A DNA stretch of 47,459 nucleotides from Erysipelotrichaceae bacterium (lineage in GTDB: Bacteria; Bacillota_I; Bacilli_A; Erysipelotrichales; Erysipelotrichaceae): positions 1-47,459 of the forward strand of contig JAAYWN010000012.1 in the NCBI GenBank assembly GCA_012516665.1. The letters are read 5' to 3'. A model generated the notes under the pieces. It saw nothing but the letters and a program-made list of their open reading frames with translations, did no database searches and had not been told where the DNA came from. A program made the translations under genes and the position numbers. This document shows positions 33,660-42,125 of the stretch, piece after piece; within the stretch, counting starts at the first letter, position 1; each line of letters starts with the position of its first letter.

Positions 33660-36474
33660 ATTTCTTTGATGTCCGAATATTTGCCGCTATGGTACGGAAC
33701 ATTGTTTCTGGTTCGATCGGTTTAGCCACATGGGCATTCATTCCCGCATCCAAGCACTGCTTGATATCATCTTCAAAGGCATTGGCAGTCATGGCAATGA
33801 TTGGGATCGTATCCGCATCCCTGCGGCCGCTGCGGCGGATCGCACGGGAGGCATCCAAGCCATTCATGACCGGCATCCGAATATCCATCAGGATCGCATC
33901 ATAGTAATATTCTTCCGATGCTTTGTATTTCTGCAGTCCATCTTCGCCATTGACAGCAGCATCGACGGTCATGCCTTTCCTCTGCAGGATCTCTTTGGCA
34001 ATTTCACGATTGAGCGAATTGTCTTCGCAGATCAGGATCCTCTTTCCCGCAAGTGCCGTCTCTGGATGACTGTCTGTTTTCAAAGAGATCTGTTCCGGTG
34101 CACACGTGAAATGGAAATGCAAGGTGAAGCACGTTCCTTGGTTCTTTGTGCTTTCCACTTCGATAGAACCATGCATAATATCCACCAGATTCTTCACAAT
34201 GGATAAGCCAAGACCTGTGCCGGAGGATTCCCCGCCGGTATTGTCTTCCTGCAGGAACGGATCATAGATATGCGGCAGAAATTCTTTTGAAATACCAATG
34301 CCGTTATCAATGACCTGGATGATTGTTTCTGCCGACTTTCCTTCTTCCGGTACGACCTTTACCTTCAGCAGGACTTTTCCCCCTGCAGGTGTATATTTGA
34401 CCGCATTGGTCAGCAGATTCAGCAGGATCTTTTCCAGATGCAGCGTATCTACCATCAGCGTTCTGCTTGGGCATTCTGTACGATCGACGGTGAAAGCAAT
34501 GCCTTTCTTTACTGCCATATCCTGGATCGGCGAACATATTGCATCAAAGATCTCATCGGTATTGGCCGCCTTCGGATGGACTGTCATCTTGCCGCTGTTG
34601 ATCTTAGAAATAGTCAGCGTGTCATTGATCATGTCATTCAGAAGTCTGCCGGATTTTTTTATTTTCTCCAAGTATTCTTTGGTCTTCACCGAAGCAGTTT
34701 CTTCATAAGCCAGATCCGAGAAGCCAATGATAGCATTCAATGGTGTACGCATATCATGACTGATATTGGAAAAGAAATGGTTCTTTTCCATCGTCTGTTT
34801 TTCAGCTGCCGAAAGTTCTATCTCACGGCGGTCATTCTCTGCTTTGATCTGCATCAGGGCATTTTTTTCTTTCTGATGCTTTACCAGCATAATGATCATG
34901 GAGATCAAGGCAATCGCCAAAGCGATCAGACCGCAGGAGATGCCAAAAAGGACCGCAGGCGACATGCGGGTGATAGCTGCTTTCAGATCATTGGATGGCA
35001 GCGTGTTGGTATTGACCAGTTCATTGAACTGATAGGAAATAGAAGTCAATGCTTTGGAAAGGATCGTGCACAGCATCGTGCTTTCATAGGCCAGCGCACC
35101 TGAGATCTCAATGGCACCGGAGGCTATCGTTGTTACGCTGTAAGTTGATGCATTGTTCTGGTTGATCAGCCAGCTCGCACTTGGCTGCCCGCAGACCATC
35201 GCATCCACCTCGTTCTTCTGCAGGGCCGCAAAGCATTCTGCACCGGTATTATACGCAGCCAAGTCTGCATCAACGCTGCTGCTAAGGACCGTTTTCAAAG
35301 TGCTCTGGGTACGTTTCTTTACAGCGATCGTATTGATATCTTTTACGGAAACACCGTTATGCGTGATCAATACAGCATCTGCATCCGCATATGGAGATGT
35401 CACCCGCAGATCAGAGTTGTACGCAATGATCTGACCATCGCTGTAAAGACCAAGCACATCCGCTTCACCGTTCTTAACAGCCAAGACCGCATCCTCTTCG
35501 TTTTCATACTCTTGGTAAGAGAACTGCAGGCCCGTCAGCAGTGCGACTTTGCTGTACAGATCCGGGATCACACCTGTATCCCCGCCGGATGAATCTTTCG
35601 CATAATATGGCTGATCATTGGTCAGCACCGCGATCTTTACGTCCGGATGGAAGAGAATATATTTTTTTTCTTCATCGGTCAAAGCTTCCATATCCTGCAC
35701 CGTATGACTTGCATAGCGGCTGATCAGCTTATTGCGATAGAGCGGATCCTGGGTCAGGATGGCATTCATGGCATCGTCGATCTTATATTTCAGAGCTGTT
35801 CTGTCCTTAGCAAAGGCAAAGTAATATGGCTGCGGTGAAAAGGTCCTGATCGTGCGGTATCCTTCAACAGAAGGTGCACTGTAGACCCCGCCGTCAATCT
35901 CGTGAGCATCAATTGCTTTTTTGATCTCATCGATCGAAGCATATTCTTTTAGATGCGGATCAATATCATGCGCATGGCACCACGTCAGGAAAATATCTTT
36001 GGCGGCATCTTCTTCAGCTGCTCCAATTGTCATGATATTGATCTGCTGATCGCTGTTATAAGAGTAGCGAGCATCATCTTTTGCGGCAAAGACACACAGC
36101 GGAATATTGCCGATCTCCTTCTCCGAAAAAAGATATTTTTCAGAACGTTCTTCTGTTTTAAACATATTGCACAGCATATCAAGCTGACCGTTTTCAAGAT
36201 CATCGATGGCTTCTTTGCCATTTTTATATAAAATGACCTTGATATTCAGATTTGCGTACTGGGCGATCTTATAAGCAAACTCCACATCAGAGCCCGTATA
36301 GGTCCCATCTTCTTTCTGTGAAGCATAGCCTTCCATTTCCAGCATGCCTACGGTAATGATCGAACTGCTGTCTTCTCCATGTATAGGGAATGGTGAAAAG
36401 ATCATGGCGAGCACCATCATGATCATAATCATTTTTCTGTATCGGCCATTCTTCTTTCTCATAACCAGTCCCAT
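33658..36474 (-). CDS. Hybrid sensor histidine kinase with two SBP_bac_3 domains
   Basis: About 938 aa from Met at 36474; Met at 36462 is also possible and the upstream start at 36522 is unlikely. Order: signal or membrane helix (MIMIMMVLAMIFSPFP); two extracytoplasmic amino-acid-binding-protein domains, about residues 40-270 (EMEGYASQKEDGTYTGSDVEFAYKIA) and 275-495 (DVLGLYSDGQ within it); a transmembrane helix near 505-530; HisKA with the phospho-His in SHDMRTPLNA; HATPase (NLLTNAVKYTPAGG, VIDNGIGIS, GTGLGLS); and a C-terminal receiver (DMRMPVM-like AILMDIRMPVMNG). A BvgS/EvgS-like sensor of a small molecule. No partner regulator or HPt protein lies next to it. Confidence 0.92.
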   Translation of the reverse strand: MGLVMRKKNGRYRKMIMIMMVLAMIFSPFPIHGEDSSSIITVGMLEMEGYASQKEDGTYTGSDVEFAYKIAQYANLNIKVILYKNGKEAIDDLENGQLDMLCNMFKTEERSEKYLFSEKEIGNIPLCVFAAKDDARYSYNSDQQINIMTIGAAEEDAAKDIFLTWCHAHDIDPHLKEYASIDEIKKAIDAHEIDGGVYSAPSVEGYRTIRTFSPQPYYFAFAKDRTALKYKIDDAMNAILTQDPLYRNKLISRYASHTVQDMEALTDEEKKYILFHPDVKIAVLTNDQPYYAKDSSGGDTGVIPDLYSKVALLTGLQFSYQEYENEEDAVLAVKNGEADVLGLYSDGQIIAYNSDLRVTSPYADADAVLITHNGVSVKDINTIAVKKRTQSTLKTVLSSSVDADLAAYNTGAECFAALQKNEVDAMVCGQPSASWLINQNNASTYSVTTIASGAIEISGALAYESTMLCTILSKALTSISYQFNELVNTNTLPSNDLKAAITRMSPAVLFGISCGLIALAIALISMIIMLVKHQKEKNALMQIKAENDRREIELSAAEKQTMEKNHFFSNISHDMRTPLNAIIGFSDLAYEETASVKTKEYLEKIKKSGRLLNDMINDTLTISKINSGKMTVHPKAANTDEIFDAICSPIQDMAVKKGIAFTVDRTECPSRTLMVDTLHLEKILLNLLTNAVKYTPAGGKVLLKVKVVPEEGKSAETIIQVIDNGIGISKEFLPHIYDPFLQEDNTGGESSGTGLGLSIVKNLVDIMHGSIEVESTKNQGTCFTLHFHFTCAPEQISLKTDSHPETALAGKRILICEDNSLNREIAKEILQRKGMTVDAAVNGEDGLQKYKASEEYYYDAILMDIRMPVMNGLDASRAIRRSGRRDADTIPIIAMTANAFEDDIKQCLDAGMNAHVAKPIEPETMFRTIAANIRTSKK

Positions 36475-36547
36475 GGTATTTTCATGCGTGCAGATGATTC
36501 TTTGACAAATATATGCTATCAAAAAATACCATCATGCACAATCCTTC

Positions 36548-37579
36548 TCACCATCGATTCAGTACCTTTTCTGCAAAGCCCAGGAAATGATCTAAATGGA
36601 TCGTCTGGCCGTCATCCAGCACAGCTTCACCTGTAAAGGTACCGAAGACCTGGTTCTGATCTGATTTCAGGATCAATGCATCTGTACAGGAACGGCGATC
36701 AAGGATCGGTTCAAAGATCATTTCAAAACGCCGGTCATTGGAAGTGAACTTCCATGCATGCAGCCAATCTTCTCTGCCAGCCGCATTTTTCGGGATCTGG
36801 AACTGCACACGGTCAAGCTTATGCCCAATGCCGTCATAGAAAAGCATATTTTCACTGGCCGCTGTAGTATCACCGAAGCCATAGCCAAGATTGAAGCCAA
36901 AGCGATGTCCGTTCCATATTCCCGAGGCTGAAGCCCAATACCAGGTATTCTCGTAGGTCCATACGCCTCTGCCCCAATCCAAAGAACCAAACGATCCAGT
37001 GCGGAAACTGTGCATATGCGTACCGACACTGACATAGCCGGAAGCTTTCAGACAGTTGATCTTCTGATTATAGTAGAACGCTTTGGGGTCATCGCTGTAT
37101 GGTGTCATGATGACCAAAGAATCCTGCGGCACATCCGTCAGTTCAATCTCTGCATGCAGTTCTTCCCCATTCTTAAATCGCGGATAGGTACAGGAAAGTC
37201 TTCTTCGGTGCCCATCGTTCAAAAATTGAATGTCGATCTTTTTGTTATGGAACTGCACGTCGCCCTGCACCGATGTTTCCGGCAGATGAGTCTTTCCTTT
37301 TGGCAGCAGTGTCATTATGGACTGTGTTGTCTCTGCTTTCTGCGTAAAATCAATCCATGAAACAGAGCTCAGTCCCATGTAGCTGTTGTCCGCAATCGTC
37401 ATGCAAAGCGCATATTCCTGATCATAGATCAGATAGTAATCCCATTCTTTGATGCGCAGTGCATTGGCTTTTACGGCCGTTCTTTCGTACGTCTTGATCA
37501 GGCTCTTGGCGTACCCCGCCTCGCAGAGACTTCCGTCTTCTTTCAGAAGCGGTCCTTTCTCAATGATCAATTTTTCCAT
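36548..37579 (-). CDS. DUF2804 domain-containing protein
   Basis: 343 aa. Reads as a DUF2804 protein: the head LIIEKGPLLKEDGSLCEAG, then the middle HMHSFRTGSFGSLDWGRGVWTYENTWYWASASG with several conserved Trp, and HRFGFNLGYGFGDTTAASENMLFYDG. It is a soluble beta-rich protein without a signal peptide. Members are of unknown function. The start is set at 37579 (GGAGAATGCAGT before it), not 37603. It lies 73 bases upstream of the sensor kinase start on the same strand and may share its transcript, though that is uncertain. Confidence 0.85.
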   Translation of the reverse strand: MEKLIIEKGPLLKEDGSLCEAGYAKSLIKTYERTAVKANALRIKEWDYYLIYDQEYALCMTIADNSYMGLSSVSWIDFTQKAETTQSIMTLLPKGKTHLPETSVQGDVQFHNKKIDIQFLNDGHRRRLSCTYPRFKNGEELHAEIELTDVPQDSLVIMTPYSDDPKAFYYNQKINCLKASGYVSVGTHMHSFRTGSFGSLDWGRGVWTYENTWYWASASGIWNGHRFGFNLGYGFGDTTAASENMLFYDGIGHKLDRVQFQIPKNAAGREDWLHAWKFTSNDRRFEMIFEPILDRRSCTDALILKSDQNQVFGTFTGEAVLDDGQTIHLDHFLGFAEKVLNRW

Positions 37580-37642
37580 ACTGCATTCTCCTACAGAAAT
37601 CATAATCCTTTTTTCAGAAAAGATAATAGACTGAAGCAGAAG

Positions 37643-37678
37643 AAAACCTCCGTTTGGGCAAGAATCCCATACGGAGGC
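37643..37678 (-). terminator. Terminator after the DUF975-CmpB gene
   Basis: GCCTCCGT / ACGGAGGT stem with an inner TGGG/CCCA pairing, followed by TTTTC on the minus strand. Confidence 0.7.
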
Positions 37679-37684
37679 TGTATC

Positions 37685-39499
37685 TTACAGCAAATGCTCT
37701 GTTTCAAATGATGCAATTTCACTCACCGATGGCTGATATCCAGTAACGCCCTCCCCTGTATTCGGATGGAAATGTGAATATACCATATCACCGGCAAACA
37801 GCGTGCATAGGATGAGTGCAAGCGGAATGATCACCTTCTGCGGGATCTTAGATAGAATAGTATCAATGGTCGGTCCAAGGAAATAAATAAAGATCATACC
37901 GCCGACCGCAAAGACGAAGAGCCCCTCAGCACAGATACGTCCATCAAGATTCAGGAAGTATCCTGTATAGTCCCACCAGCGCATACCGTACATCATCTCC
38001 ATTGCCCATGAAGTCGCAAATTCAATGATGCCGCTGACGATCACTGCACCGATTGCTTCCAGCATCGGGTTCTTGCGCATTGAGCTCAGCAGGATCATGA
38101 TCATCATCGCACCGGTGCCATAGATCGGGATCCATGGTCCAAAGAGATAGCCGCGATTGACAAAGCCACCCGTATTGACTAAATACAAGCTCACTTCCCA
38201 GATCCATCCCACAAAGGAAATGATAAAGAACATCATGATCAATGACCATATCGTATAGCTTCTGAGAAACTGAAAATTCAGCACAGCTTTTTTCTTCTGC
38301 TTCCACAGAGGATTCAGCCGCATCGGATAGCAGTTTCCTTCTTCGGCATCCAGATCATTCTGATTCTGGTATCGCATATTCTCGATCTTCTGGTAGGCAT
38401 TCTTTTCCTGCACCGAACCGAGCCAGATACCGAAGGTATTGCTCATGAACTGCTGTGCTTTGGTCAGCGGAACAGTATTCTGCTGAATATACGCAGCCTT
38501 TTCGACCGTATCCGCATAGGTCTGGGCCAGAAGATCTTTCTCTGCCGTGCCATAGAGATATGCATCGTTCAGTTGTTCAGCAGAAGCAATGGAAGCATCT
38601 TTTGCCTTCATTCTCAGGTCCGCATAATATTCGGTATATACCGCTGTCTCATAGGCATTGAAATAGAAAATATCCGATATGCCGAAGGTAAAGATCGATA
38701 CCAGATACCAGCCGATAAAGCTGACATCGAGCTTAAAGCATTCCCATTTATGTCCATTCATCATTTTTCTTGACAGGGTGATAGCTTCATTTGGCTTGAT
38801 ATCAGGATCCTCGGCCAAAATATAGTCAGTCATAATATAAGAATAATGCTTGATCACGCCGCCGATGATCGTCAATGTCCAGAAGAACAGATAGATGTTC
38901 TCCAGCATGATGCCCAGCGCTGCCCTGGCCCATCTGCCCACCGAACGAAAGTAGCCGATATGTGAAAGCGGGACTTTCTGATAGGAACGTGCTTCCAAAA
39001 AAAGTCTGCGCAGAACAGCCCGGAAGATCCCGACGACAAAGATACTGAAGGCTAAAGTAACAGCTAGGTAAATCAAAATGAACAGTACGGTTGCAATACT
39101 GCTGGACTTGGTGATCGACTGGAGCGCCTTGATCAGCATGACATAGACCTTGCCGGAAGATACCGTATTGACGACCTTGGCCAGAATACCTTCTGTATGT
39201 CCCAGGGAATCTGTATCTTTTGTATTTTTCTGCAGACTGTCAATGACCGTCTGCGCCGTCTCATCTCCCTGTTCTACCCGATTTTCAAGAATATCTGTCA
39301 GGACATCCGAAGCACTGGTGCTGCTTTCCTGCAGGACACTGCTTGTTTCTGATGTCGGCTGATCCAGATTCTGAATAGGATTGGAACTGGAAAATTCACT
39401 GCCCAATAAAGATGCTGCCAAACATAGCATGATCAGCAGAAAGTAATGTTTCTTAACTGTCTGATGCGCCGCCTTTTTCCAATCTTTCCGTGTCCTCAT
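37685..39499 (-). CDS. DUF975 - CmpB (ABC_trans_CmpB) fusion membrane protein
   Basis: 604 aa. The first ~380 residues match the DUF975 family: an N-terminal RKDWKKAAHQTVKKHYF amphipathic helix, membrane segments, then ILAEDPDIKPNEAITLSRKMMNGHKWECFKLDVSFIGW, the most conserved part of that family. After a linker, residues about 415-560 match ABC_trans_CmpB (GWIWEVSLYLVNTGGFVNRGYLFGPWIPIYGTG). A Ser/Thr/Gln-rich loop near residues 30-130 is probably outside the cell. The two families are usually separate proteins. It lies 18 bases downstream of the broken metallophosphoesterase on the same strand. Function unknown; probably a membrane transport or envelope role. Confidence 0.85.
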   Translation of the reverse strand: MRTRKDWKKAAHQTVKKHYFLLIMLCLAASLLGSEFSSSNPIQNLDQPTSETSSVLQESSTSASDVLTDILENRVEQGDETAQTVIDSLQKNTKDTDSLGHTEGILAKVVNTVSSGKVYVMLIKALQSITKSSSIATVLFILIYLAVTLAFSIFVVGIFRAVLRRLFLEARSYQKVPLSHIGYFRSVGRWARAALGIMLENIYLFFWTLTIIGGVIKHYSYIMTDYILAEDPDIKPNEAITLSRKMMNGHKWECFKLDVSFIGWYLVSIFTFGISDIFYFNAYETAVYTEYYADLRMKAKDASIASAEQLNDAYLYGTAEKDLLAQTYADTVEKAAYIQQNTVPLTKAQQFMSNTFGIWLGSVQEKNAYQKIENMRYQNQNDLDAEEGNCYPMRLNPLWKQKKKAVLNFQFLRSYTIWSLIMMFFIISFVGWIWEVSLYLVNTGGFVNRGYLFGPWIPIYGTGAMMIMILLSSMRKNPMLEAIGAVIVSGIIEFATSWAMEMMYGMRWWDYTGYFLNLDGRICAEGLFVFAVGGMIFIYFLGPTIDTILSKIPQKVIIPLALILCTLFAGDMVYSHFHPNTGEGVTGYQPSVSEIASFETEHLL

Positions 39500-39517
39500 T
39501 ATTATTTTTCCCCTTCG

Positions 39518-40678
39518 TCAATAGTTCAGATTGATCACAGTGATCTCGCTCTTTGTACCGATCCGCAGAGGCGGTCCATAATAGCCAACGCCCGAAGTAA
39601 CAATGGTATCCATGCCTTGGATCATTTTTTCACCGCAGGAATTTTCATACATGAGCGAGACCAGGAGATTGCCTGGAAAGATCTGGCCATCATGCGTATG
39701 TCCGCACAAGGCAAGATCTGCACCGTATTCTGCCATTTCTTCAAAGTCCTTCGGCTCATGCTGAAGAACTACGACCGGTCTATCCGGACTGACTTGGCTC
39801 ATAACATCCTTCGTTGACTCTCTGTCTTCCGTACCATCGCCAGCCTTCTCACGGTCTTTGCGTCCAACGATCTGGATGCCATTGACGGTGGCCGTCTCAT
39901 CTTCCAGCATGGTGATATTCGCATCCTTCATGAACTGGGCCATATCTTCCGAACGGAAAGCCTGGGAAGGAGGTGTCAAAGCAAAACCGCACAGCAGCGG
40001 TTCAACGACATCATGATTGCCCCATACACCATAGACACCGTATTTTGTCTGGATCCCAGAAAGGATCTGTGCCTGCCGATCAGGATCCGTCAATCCGTCA
40101 TACGTACTGTTGAAGATATCCCCCGCCGATCAGCACAAGATCCGCATCCTGTTCATTGATCTTCTGTACCATATCTTCCAATTGTGAGATAGAACTGTTG
40201 ACACCTAAATGCAGGTCGGCAATCAGTACGATCTTCATCTTCCCATGTTCGCTGAATGCGCTCTCATCCAATGAGACGGTGTAGTTCGAAGTATAGATCG
40301 TATGCGCTGTATATGTCCCATAGACATTCATGCCAATGGAAATGACAAGGCAGACGATCAATGAGATCAGCGCATGCTTTGCACTCAGCTCTTTCTTCCG
40401 GCTGCATAGACGACAGATCTGAAAGATCAGAAGCGCTGCCATATAGATCAGAATAAAGCCAGCCAGATATTAGCGAATCCCTGCAGCTGATTCCGGAAAG
40501 CACCAGCCTGCGACCAATTGATCGCTATGACCGGAATGATCCCCATCAGTGCCAAAAAGACAGCAGACAGTACCGCCGGCCATTTCTTGGCAATGATTCG
40601 TTTCATTAAAACAACTGTCTGCCAGATTGCATATGCATTCAGCAGAACATAGAGCAGATAGATCACCCAAGCGCTCAT
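39518..40678 (-). pseudogene. Membrane metallophosphoesterase with two frameshifts
   Basis: Three adjacent ORFs (40448-40678, 40098-40442, 39518-40093) are pieces of one protein. Four transmembrane helices (MSAWVIYLLYVLLNAYAIW...) are followed by a calcineurin-type phosphoesterase: ADLHLGVN, then GGD, VWGNHDVVEP, LQHEPKDF, LCGHTHDGQIFPGN. The first break is at CTGGCTGGCTTT (near 40458-40475), where restoring one GGCT unit gives WLAGFILIYM. The second is a five-G run near 40119-40124 where removing one G restores LIGGDIFNSTYDG. The start at 40678 follows GAGGAAAATTT. The breaks may be real decay, slippage-based switching or sequencing error. It lies upstream of the DUF975-CmpB gene. Confidence 0.9.
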
Positions 40679-40868
40679 AAATTTTCCTCGCTTCAAATAT
40701 AGGTACATTATACCCTTCGCTTTCTTCGATCAAAAGGGAAAGCTCATTTTTCAGCCTGTCAGATAAGATTATCGATTGTCCCTGATCTGCCGTATGTTAA
40801 TTTGCGTTGCTTGCAGCAATGCACAGCTGTCATCTATCATGGGAGCACAGACAGAGGAGATATATGCC

Positions 40869-41378
40869 ATGCTGAGCGAAAATATCAGATCCGTCAGAAG
40901 ATCAAAGGGACTGTCGCAGGAAGAACTTGCCGTCAAGCTTCATGTCGTGCGCCAGACCATATCAAAATGGGAACAGGGATTATCCGTTCCCGATGCACAA
41001 ATGCTGATTTCCTTAGCTGAGGTCTTTGAGATTCCTGTAAGTACACTGTTAGGAGAACCAATAGCTGCATCGCATACAGATGACCTGAAAGCAATTTCCG
41101 AAAAACTGGAAGTCATCAATCTGCAGCTTTCACAGAGAAAAGCAGAAAGACAAAATGCCTTTCATTGGGCCTTCCTCTCACTGTGTGCTGTGATCATCAT
41201 CATTGCAGCGATCCTGATCGCTCTTGGTAGTCCTTATCTGAGCTGGAATTTTGCTGATCCGGAAATGACCGCTGCCGGAACACTGCTGCATGCCTTTGAA
41301 TGGCTGTTTTCCAGAAGTGCGCCTATTCTTCTGATGGGCGGGATCATCGGAGCTGTGAAGACAAGAAAGAAAGAATAG
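40869..41378 (+). CDS. XRE-family regulator with C-terminal membrane segments
   Basis: 169 aa. The N-terminal helix-turn-helix is of the SinR/XRE type: NIRSVRRSKGLSQEELAVKLHVVRQTISKWEQGLSVPD. A short coiled coil (ISEKLEVINLQLSQRKAE) then leads to two hydrophobic segments (WAFLSLCAVIIIIAAILIAL and APILLMGGIIGAVKT), so it is a membrane-bound DNA-binding protein. The start is 40869 because GAGGAGATATATGCC lies before it; earlier Mets in the ORF have no site. Targets are unknown; an inverted repeat GATAA-GA-TTATC occurs upstream near 40765-40776. It stands alone, convergent with the phosphoesterase gene. Confidence 0.85.
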   Translation: MLSENIRSVRRSKGLSQEELAVKLHVVRQTISKWEQGLSVPDAQMLISLAEVFEIPVSTLLGEPIAASHTDDLKAISEKLEVINLQLSQRKAERQNAFHWAFLSLCAVIIIIAAILIALGSPYLSWNFADPEMTAAGTLLHAFEWLFSRSAPILLMGGIIGAVKTRKKE

Positions 41379-41418
41379 AATGGTGTACCTGATCATTCCA
41401 GCTCAGAACACGGCAGTA

Positions 41419-41452
41419 TAAAAAAGAATGCATGCATACTGTCCTGCATTCT
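41419..41452 (-). terminator. Terminator of the phosphoesterase-BMP operon
   Basis: AGAATGCA / TGCATTCT stem with a 12-base loop and a run of T on the minus strand. Confidence 0.85.
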
Positions 41453-41462
41453 CCTAGATCAT

Positions 41463-42125
41463 TTATTTCTGATGACGGATCGCCCAGTCATAGAAGAAAG
41501 AGCCCGTATTGCCTCTTTCAGGATAGGCCGTATCCGGTACATCCAGTACATATTTTCCGCAGCAGTTGATCACCTGCGCACCGCACGGATGATTCCGTAC
41601 ACGCTGGAAATCGCCGTAGTTCTGATGGACATGGCCATACAGCATATATTTCGGCTGATAGGCATTCAGCAGTGCATTGAAGCAGGCAAAGCCATGGTGA
41701 GGCAGATCTTCCTGATCGCCATAATTCTCTGCCGGTGCATGGCTCAGCAGAATATCAAAGCCATTGGTAAAAGAGAACGTGCCTTTCAGCCGACGGATCC
41801 GTTTTGCCATCTCCGCTTCACTGTACATATCGGCACGATTGCCGTAGCGCATAGAACCGCCTAAGCCAAGGATGCGCAGCCCTTTGAAGTTATAGACCTG
41901 ATCATCAATATCAATGCAGCCCAGCGGCGGTTTCTGGTCATATTTTGTATCATGATTGCCGCGCACATACAGCAGCGGAAGATTGCTCATCGTTGTTAAG
42001 AATTCCAAATACGTCGGATCCAGATCACCGCAGGAAAGGATCAGATCGATCCCCTTCAGTTTTTCCGGTGTGTAATAATCCCATAGACCAAGATCTTCCT
42101 GATCGGATAGACATAGAATTTTCAT
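41463..42125 (-). CDS. Metallophosphoesterase, 220 aa
   Basis: Calcineurin-like two-metal phosphoesterase: CLSDQEDLGLWDYY (metal Asp; the usual DxH is DQE here), LILSCGDLDP, YVRGNHDTKY, LLSHAPAENYGD and YGHVHQNYG, in order. The first-motif His is replaced by Glu, so the metal centre may differ. No signal peptide or membrane helix. It overlaps the upstream ParB-BMP gene by 4 bases (ATGA) and is the end of that two-gene operon. Probable substrates are small phosphates or a cyclic nucleotide; none can be named. Confidence 0.88.
   Translation of the reverse strand: MKILCLSDQEDLGLWDYYTPEKLKGIDLILSCGDLDPTYLEFLTTMSNLPLLYVRGNHDTKYDQKPPLGCIDIDDQVYNFKGLRILGLGGSMRYGNRADMYSEAEMAKRIRRLKGTFSFTNGFDILLSHAPAENYGDQEDLPHHGFACFNALLNAYQPKYMLYGHVHQNYGDFQRVRNHPCGAQVINCCGKYVLDVPDTAYPERGNTGSFFYDWAIRHQK

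Noticed and set aside
40098-40442. Separate small membrane protein gene
   Set aside because: It is the middle fragment of the frameshifted metallophosphoesterase; its ends continue in the neighbouring frames.
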